A program made the translations under genes and the position numbers. Below, piece by piece: positions 5,371 through 10,136 of a stretch of DNA of 10,136 nt (the first letter of the stretch is position 1; every line of letters starts with the position of its first letter). Under the pieces are notes generated by a model that was not told where the DNA came from, searched no databases, and worked only from the letters and a program-made list of their open reading frames with translations. The stretch is from Gammaproteobacteria bacterium (GTDB lineage: Bacteria > Pseudomonadota > Gammaproteobacteria > Thiohalospirales > Thiohalospiraceae): the NCBI GenBank assembly GCA_014762485.1, contig JABURU010000341.1, forward strand, positions 1 to 10,136, given 5' to 3'.

Positions 5371-6369
5371 ATGTCCAAGCGTCGATTATCCCATCAGCAG
5401 CAGCGTCGAATCCAACGCTCTCAACAAAAGCACATCGGTAACATCGAAATCCAGGATCGTTCAAGCAAACAGGAAGAAAGACGTGGCCTGGTGATAGCCA
5501 ACTACGGCAAAAAAGTATTAGTAGAGTCTGAAGAAAAACAGCTTATTACCTGTCATATCAAACAAAACCTTGGCGCCATTGTCAGCGGAGATCAGGTAAT
5601 ATGGCTAGAGGCCAATAGCTCCCGCCAAGAAGGTTTAATCATCGCTGTCATGCCTCGCAAAAGTGTTATTAGCCGACCAGTCTTTGCGAATAAAACCAAG
5701 TATATCGCCGCAAATATTGATGTGATGTTTATTGTTACCGCGCCGCTGCCGGCCTTGAATGAGGGCCTGCTGGATCGCTACCTGGTGATGGCCGAGTACA
5801 GTAACATCATGCCGGTTATCGTGTTTAATAAAGTCGATACGATCCATGAGGATGAGCTTAACGAGATAAAAAGCCGTCTTGATATTTATAAGCAGTTTGA
5901 TTATCACATTGTCTATAGCAGCGTTAAAAGCCTGCATGGTCTTGATGAACTGACACCATTCTTACAAAACAAAACATCTATTTTTGTCGGGCAATCCGGT
6001 GTGGGGAAATCATCATTAATCAAGCAGCTACTACCCGATGTAGAGATAAAAATTGGCGACATATCCACAGCAACAGGCAAAGGTGCGCATACTACGACCG
6101 CAGCGTATCTTTACCACCTATCACAAGGTGGCGAGCTGATCGACTCACCAGGGGTACGGGAATTTGGCCTGGTAAATATCGAGAGTGATACGCTGGCAAA
6201 TTATTTCAGAGAATTCCAGCCACACCTGGGCCACTGCCAGTTCCGTAACTGCAGCCATGTGAACGAGAAAGGTTGCGCGATTACCCAGGCACTGGAAACA
6301 CAGCAGATCACCGATAAACGTTATCAGAGTTACCTACGTATTCTAGACTCACTGCAAGATGAGCGATAA
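5371..6369 (+). CDS. rsgA: Small ribosomal subunit biogenesis GTPase RsgA
   Basis: This 332-residue protein is a circularly permuted GTPase that helps the 30S subunit mature by checking the decoding centre. An N-terminal OB-fold covers about residues 25-105. The GTPase motifs appear in permuted order: NKVD (G4) at 153-156, GQSGVGKS (G1 P-loop) at 207-214, TATGKGAHTTT (G2) next, and DSPG (G3) at 258-261. The C-terminal zinc site is C289, C294, H296 and C302, spaced C-X4-C-X-H-X5-C. The ATG at 5371 is preferred over an in-frame ATG 51 bases upstream because MSKRRLSHQQQRRIQ matches the basic N-terminus of the family and begins just after the PCD stop. The Shine-Dalgarno is weak, so coupling to the upstream gene is likely. 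It ends 8 bp before the convergent motB stop. Confidence 0.96.
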   Translation: MSKRRLSHQQQRRIQRSQQKHIGNIEIQDRSSKQEERRGLVIANYGKKVLVESEEKQLITCHIKQNLGAIVSGDQVIWLEANSSRQEGLIIAVMPRKSVISRPVFANKTKYIAANIDVMFIVTAPLPALNEGLLDRYLVMAEYSNIMPVIVFNKVDTIHEDELNEIKSRLDIYKQFDYHIVYSSVKSLHGLDELTPFLQNKTSIFVGQSGVGKSSLIKQLLPDVEIKIGDISTATGKGAHTTTAAYLYHLSQGGELIDSPGVREFGLVNIESDTLANYFREFQPHLGHCQFRNCSHVNEKGCAITQALETQQITDKRYQSYLRILDSLQDER

Positions 6370-6377
6370 AGATCGAG

Positions 6378-7478
6378 TTAGTTTCCTAACAATTGCTGCA
6401 GATCATCTTCCAGCTGTTCTGTAGGCACCCTCTCTCCACCAGGAAGCTGAACCGTGTCTTGTGTCGTGACAGGCTCCTCAACCTCCGTTGGTGATGGTCT
6501 CTGAGGTCTTGGTTGTACAGGATTAGGATTACGTTGCGGGAAAGCTTCCATCTGCCTTTCAATATTTTCCAGAATATTCGGCAAACTACGGGTAAAGTCG
6601 GTTCCAGCGTCTTTTTGCAGCTCCAGTGATGGGCCTTGCTTCATCGCAGCCACCGCTTTCTTATTGAGGATAATAATACTAATCCGACGATTCACCGGGG
6701 CCATCGGGTTGGCTTTATCCAGCGGCGCTTCACCCGCTAAACCAACCACCTTGGCAACCTTATCAGAGGTATAACCACCTTTTACCAGCTCGTAGCGCGC
6801 GGCATTGGCGCGATCACTGGAGAGCTCCCAGTTCGTGTAGCGCCCCTCCTGCTCACTGACTCTCGCAGCATCGGTATGGCCTGAAATAGTAATAGGATTG
6901 GGTAACTCATCGATCACCTTGGCAATCTCATGCAAGACTTCTTCTGAGTAAGGTTTTAACTTGGCGCTGCCTGGAGCAAACATCGGACGTTTGTCCTGAT
7001 CGACAATCTGCACACGCAGACCTTCATCAGTAATATCAATTAACACCTGGTCTTTAAATTCTTTTAGTACCGGGTTGCTATCGATGGTCTCTTCAAGGAT
7101 CAGTTTTAACTCCTCGAATTGTTTGATCTCTTTCGCCTTCTCCATGATCTCTTCTTCTGACGGCATCTCCTGAGGGTTACGGGACTTAATCTCACCGCCC
7201 TCGCCTTTGGGAGCATCCATCGCCCCGCCCATATCAATGACCGCGGTACTGGCACCACCTGCGGCAATAATCACACTGGGCTGCTGAAAAAAGTCAGAGA
7301 TGGAATCTCGCTCCGCCATCGTCGTGGTCTCAAGGATCCACAGCAACAGAAATAGCGCCATCATCGCGGTTACGAAGTCAGCGTAGGCTACTTTCCAGGA
7401 ACCACCGTGATGTGCATGCCCCCCCTTTTTTATTTTTTTTATGACTATCGGGGCGGTGTTTATCTCATCTGCTGCCAT
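6378..7478 (-). CDS. motB: Flagellar motor stator protein MotB
   Basis: This 366-residue protein has a basic cytoplasmic N-terminus and one membrane helix at about 30-50. It carries the proton-binding aspartate D34 (YADFVTAMMALFLLLW), which corresponds to E. coli D32. A plug/linker follows, then an OmpA-like peptidoglycan-binding domain at about 158-272 with SGHTDAARV (199-207), SSDRANAARYEL (220-231) and NRRISII (263-269). With MotA it forms the proton-driven stator anchored to the cell wall. It is about 60 residues longer than E. coli MotB because of a tail (about 285-366) that includes a proline-rich stretch at 314-332 and an acidic C-terminus. It starts 13 bp after the motA stop and is clearly the second gene of the motAB operon. 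Confidence 0.95.
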   Translation of the reverse strand: MAADEINTAPIVIKKIKKGGHAHHGGSWKVAYADFVTAMMALFLLLWILETTTMAERDSISDFFQQPSVIIAAGGASTAVIDMGGAMDAPKGEGGEIKSRNPQEMPSEEEIMEKAKEIKQFEELKLILEETIDSNPVLKEFKDQVLIDITDEGLRVQIVDQDKRPMFAPGSAKLKPYSEEVLHEIAKVIDELPNPITISGHTDAARVSEQEGRYTNWELSSDRANAARYELVKGGYTSDKVAKVVGLAGEAPLDKANPMAPVNRRISIIILNKKAVAAMKQGPSLELQKDAGTDFTRSLPNILENIERQMEAFPQRNPNPVQPRPQRPSPTEVEEPVTTQDTVQLPGGERVPTEQLEDDLQQLLGN

Positions 7479-7491
7479 TCGATATGCTCAA

Positions 7492-8346
7492 TTAGCGTGG
7501 CTGCTTGACGTACTCTTCCAGCTCAAGGAAGCCGGGACGATCAGCATGGTCAATTACCTTACGACCAAACTCGACGGCCACCTGAGGACTATAGCCATTC
7601 AAGGTAGCGAGAATACATTGCTTAATGCAGGTAAGGTATTTGCCTTCATCAGCCGCCATGGCCTGCATGGCGTTGCCCATTGGACCAACAAAGCCATAGG
7701 CCAGCAAAATACCGAGGAACGTACCTACCAGGGCGGCAGCGATATGGTAACCCAGCTCTGCCGGTGAACCACCGATAGAACCCATGGTGATAATTACCCC
7801 GAGTACCGCGGCCACGATACCAAAACCCGGCATACCATCACCCATCGTGACGACCGCGGCACCCGGTGCATCGGCCTCATGGTGGTGATTATCGAGCTCA
7901 GCATCCATCAGATTTTCCAGTTCCATCGCATTCATATTGCCGCCAACGATCATCCGTAGATAGTCGCAAATAAACTCAACGGCCCCATGGTCTTTTAAAA
8001 TGGATGGGTATTTATTAAACAGGTCACTACTCTCCGGCTCCTCTACGTGAGGTTCCAGCGACATCAAGCCTTCCTTACGCGCCTTGGTAAACAGCTCATA
8101 CATCAGGGCCAGGACTTCCATATAAGCTTGCTTGTTATAAGGTGAGCCAGATAGCAGCTTGGGCAGGCCAGCAAGAGTCGCTTTTAGCACCTTGCCAGGA
8201 TTGGTCGTAATGAAGGCTCCTACGGCCGCACCGAAAATAATCACAACCTCTGCAGGTTGCCAAAGAATGCCCAGCTTACCGTGTGCCATAAGGTAGCCGC
8301 CGATGATACTGACTATAACGATGATATTACCGATTATGAACTTCAT
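7492..8346 (-). CDS. motA: Flagellar motor stator protein MotA
   Basis: This 284-residue protein is the E. coli/Pseudomonas-type MotA. It has four membrane helices (about 2-21, 33-50, 172-192 and 200-225) with the large cytoplasmic loop between the second and third. The conserved rotor-contact charges R90 and E98 (KARKEGLMSLE) and the conductance prolines P173 (GMPGFGIVAA) and P222 (GFVGPMG) fall at their E. coli positions. MotA surrounds the MotB helix, and together they convert proton flow into torque on FliG. An AAGG ribosome-binding site lies about 7 nt before the ATG at 8346. The gene is divergent from the HDOD-GAF gene, with a 256-bp spacer. The motAB pair beside rsgA and orn resembles, as I recall it, the arrangement in Pseudomonas. 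Confidence 0.96.
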   Translation of the reverse strand: MKFIIGNIIVIVSIIGGYLMAHGKLGILWQPAEVVIIFGAAVGAFITTNPGKVLKATLAGLPKLLSGSPYNKQAYMEVLALMYELFTKARKEGLMSLEPHVEEPESSDLFNKYPSILKDHGAVEFICDYLRMIVGGNMNAMELENLMDAELDNHHHEADAPGAAVVTMGDGMPGFGIVAAVLGVIITMGSIGGSPAELGYHIAAALVGTFLGILLAYGFVGPMGNAMQAMAADEGKYLTCIKQCILATLNGYSPQVAVEFGRKVIDHADRPGFLELEEYVKQPR

Positions 8347-8413
8347 TCAGACCTTACCTGTCTCCGTTGTTGTTATGCTAAAAACATGGACACACAAATA
8401 ATATATTGTTAAT

Positions 8414-8441
8414 AGTATGCTTTAATACCAAACCCAGTCAA
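8414..8441 (-). promoter_or_regulatory. Possible sigma-70 promoter of motAB
   Basis: On the minus strand TTGACT (8441-8436; five of six bases) is followed after 16 bp by CATACT (8419-8414; four of six), giving a leader of about 60 nt before motA. A sigma-28 pattern (TAAA, about 15 bases, CGATAA) was looked for in this spacer and not seen. Confidence 0.4.
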
Positions 8442-8493
8442 AAGGTTACGCGCAATAACTGAGAAATTGGAGTAAATGGGAATATATTTAACA

Positions 8494-8530
8494 CTGTTTT
8501 AACAGCTTTCTAACTTCCGTTAGCTAGAAA
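8494..8530. repeat. Cluster of short inverted repeats upstream of the HDOD-GAF gene
   Basis: CTGTT-TT-AACAG (8494-8505) lies immediately before CTAAC-TTCC-GTTAG (8510-8523), which is nested in TTTCTA / TAGAAA (8507-8512 and 8525-8530). The cluster sits 73-109 bp upstream of the HDOD-GAF start and could be an operator region in the divergent spacer. No T tract follows, so a terminator is unlikely. The rest of the 8347-8602 spacer shows no gene. Confidence 0.25.
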
Positions 8531-8602
8531 CCAGACATTAAGAATACCTAATAGATGAATCAATCTCTGGCAGTTTGAACCGAATATCGTAAGAGGAATT
8601 GT

Positions 8603-10136
8603 ATGTCAGCCACACTGCAAGAATGGACCGACAAGCTTACTAGCGAAGCATTACCAGTTCTGCAATCCACGCTGGACAACCTCAAGCAACTACTAGCCGA
8701 CGATTCTGCCAGCTACAACCAACTCTCTTCCGTCATTTTGACCGATCCCAACATGGTGGCGAATACCATCAAGGCAGCGAATGAGCAGGCAACGGAGCGT
8801 ATGCATGGCACGATACACACCGTAGAACACGCGCTGATGCGGCTGGGAATGGATGGTACACAGGCCTTACAGGCCAATTTGCCTGTGCTGGAGCAAATGC
8901 TGCAAGATCGCAGCCCAGAAATTCAAAATCAGGTTATGGGCCTGTATGAGCGCTCACACCATGCCGCCTACCAGTCGATGGACTGGCTAAAAAGGCTCGG
9001 TGATATAGAACCAGGGGAGGTCTACATTGCCGGCTTTCTGGTCAACCTGGCCGAAGTCCTAATGTGGTTGTACGAGCCGGAAACAGCGGCCAAGGTGAAA
9101 GCCCACCGGGTTCAGTCCGAGCAAGGCTTTGATCAGGCAGAAGAAGAGATCCTGGGCGTAAGTTATGCACAACTCACCCAGTCACTGATCCTCAAACTCC
9201 AGTTGTCCCCTTTGCTGGCACAACTGCTATCAAAAGAAAACATCGACAATCCTCGCTGCCTGGGAGTGTTGTTAGGTCAACGACTCTCATATCTGGCGGA
9301 AAAAGGCTGGTATCACGAAGAGATTATTCATTGCCTGGGAGACGTGGCAGAGTTTTTACGCCAGCCACTGGATGTCACCATCGCCATAACCCATAGCAAT
9401 TCTGCCCATGCCGCACGCCATCATCAGTACGGCATCCCGGCGGCGGCCGGTTATCTGCCAATGAGCAGCAGCGGACTACCTGCAAAATTACTGGATGACG
9501 AAGCGCAAAGAGTGGCCAGTTTCGACTTACCCACGTTGATCAGCATGGAACAGATCGAACGCATTATCGAACTGCGCGAACAGGCCGGCAGCTCTTATGA
9601 AATGGCCGTTCATGCACAGCCCGACACTTTACTCTACGAACATGATGTCGTCATCAAGGAGCCATTAAAGGAAGGCTATGATACCGAACTGATCATCAAG
9701 GAAGACGTCGATGGTGATGATAACTATATCTATTCTTTCGAGGTGCATGATCACAAGCTAGAAGAAAAAGGCATATGCCAGGTTCCAGACGAAAAAACCC
9801 TGGATGAGGTGCTGCAGAAATTAACCCGCGAGATTGATCAAAGCATCAGCATGCCAGACATTATGAACCTGGTGATGAAAGGCATGCACGATGGGCTGGG
9901 GCTAACTCGCGTGGCCTTCTCGATGTTAATCCCCAACCAGACCGAGCTTAAGGCCAGGGCCGTGCTCTCCCTGGATCAGGACTGGGCCTTCCAGCATTTA
10001 CACATCCCTCTCAAGCCGACAAACCTGTTTACACAGGTTATCGCGCGCCCACAGGCACTTTGGTTCCAGGCGGATAACCACGACAAGATTTGGCCGCATA
10101 TACCGGAAGAACTGAAAACAGTATTACACGAAGACG
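8603..10136 (+). CDS. HDOD-GAF signalling protein (3' end beyond right edge)
   Basis: An uninterrupted frame of 511 codons starts at the ATG at 8603, with AGAGGA at 8592-8597 as a well-spaced Shine-Dalgarno, and continues past the edge. The N-terminal 200 or so residues resemble a divergent HDOD domain (ILTDPNMVANTIKAAN near 45-60, HTVEHALMRLGMDG near 73-86, a VYIAGFLVNLAEVLMWLYEP helix region near 137-156). The usual HD pair is replaced, with VNLAEV where LLHDIG would be expected, so it is probably non-catalytic. A middle segment (about 220-400) is of unclear fold. From about 410 the sequence looks like a GAF sensor domain (MPDIMNLVMKGMHDGLGLTRVAFSMLI and following strands). The protein has no signal peptide or membrane helix and is probably cytoplasmic. 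Its place divergent from motAB suggests, but does not prove, a link to motility. The ligand and output are unknown. Confidence 0.8.
   Translation, partial: MSATLQEWTDKLTSEALPVLQSTLDNLKQLLADDSASYNQLSSVILTDPNMVANTIKAANEQATERMHGTIHTVEHALMRLGMDGTQALQANLPVLEQMLQDRSPEIQNQVMGLYERSHHAAYQSMDWLKRLGDIEPGEVYIAGFLVNLAEVLMWLYEPETAAKVKAHRVQSEQGFDQAEEEILGVSYAQLTQSLILKLQLSPLLAQLLSKENIDNPRCLGVLLGQRLSYLAEKGWYHEEIIHCLGDVAEFLRQPLDVTIAITHSNSAHAARHHQYGIPAAAGYLPMSSSGLPAKLLDDEAQRVASFDLPTLISMEQIERIIELREQAGSSYEMAVHAQPDTLLYEHDVVIKEPLKEGYDTELIIKEDVDGDDNYIYSFEVHDHKLEEKGICQVPDEKTLDEVLQKLTREIDQSISMPDIMNLVMKGMHDGLGLTRVAFSMLIPNQTELKARAVLSLDQDWAFQHLHIPLKPTNLFTQVIARPQALWFQADNHDKIWPHIPEELKTVLHED

Noticed and set aside
6377..6390. 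Hairpin GTTAG-TTTC-CTAAC between convergent rsgA and motB
   Set aside because: The stem is only 5 bp, overlaps the motB end and has no T tract on either strand, so it cannot be supported as a terminator.

Overview
The window looks like a chromosomal segment from a motile, non-enteric gammaproteobacterium. The evidence is a FliA flagellar sigma factor, a proton-type MotA/MotB stator pair, an oligoribonuclease whose catalytic residues fall at the same positions as in E. coli Orn, and an orn / rsgA / motB / motA arrangement that, from memory, resembles Pseudomonas. Base composition is close to even, with slightly AT-rich intergenic spacers. I see no insertion sequences, phage genes, tRNAs, rRNAs or CRISPR arrays, and genes are closely packed. 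This is core chromosome rather than an accessory island.

Layout. Positions 1-529 (minus) hold the N-terminal part of a class V (alanine/serine-glyoxylate type) aminotransferase that runs off the left edge. From 751 to 3388 four genes lie on the minus strand; in transcription order they are orn (oligoribonuclease), an HDOD-domain protein, a 62-residue four-cysteine protein, and fliA. From 3476 to 6369 there is a compact plus-strand operon: an M48/STE24-type membrane metalloprotease, a small exported c-type cytochrome, a pterin-4a-carbinolamine dehydratase, and the ribosome-assembly GTPase RsgA. Its reading frames overlap or sit a few bases apart. Converging on it, from 8346 down to 6378, is motA-motB. 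Divergent from motA, starting at 8603, is a large HDOD-GAF protein that is still open at the right edge.

How the genes may work together. FliA directs late flagellar transcription and MotAB powers rotation. Orn is the enzyme known to clear pGpG, the breakdown product of c-di-GMP, and very short RNAs. HDOD proteins are non-catalytic signalling scaffolds often found in motility and c-di-GMP circuits. The mixture of fliA, motAB, orn and two different HDOD proteins is therefore suggestive of a motility-signalling neighbourhood, but the functional link is inference. The protease-cytochrome-PCD-RsgA operon mixes unrelated predicted functions.

I did not find a clearly undescribed multi-gene system. 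The items most worth following are the small tetra-cysteine protein beside fliA, the cytochrome with no obvious distal methionine coupled to an STE24-like protease, the orphan carbinolamine dehydratase, and the two HDOD proteins flanking the motility genes. Promoter and terminator calls were made by eye and are low confidence.
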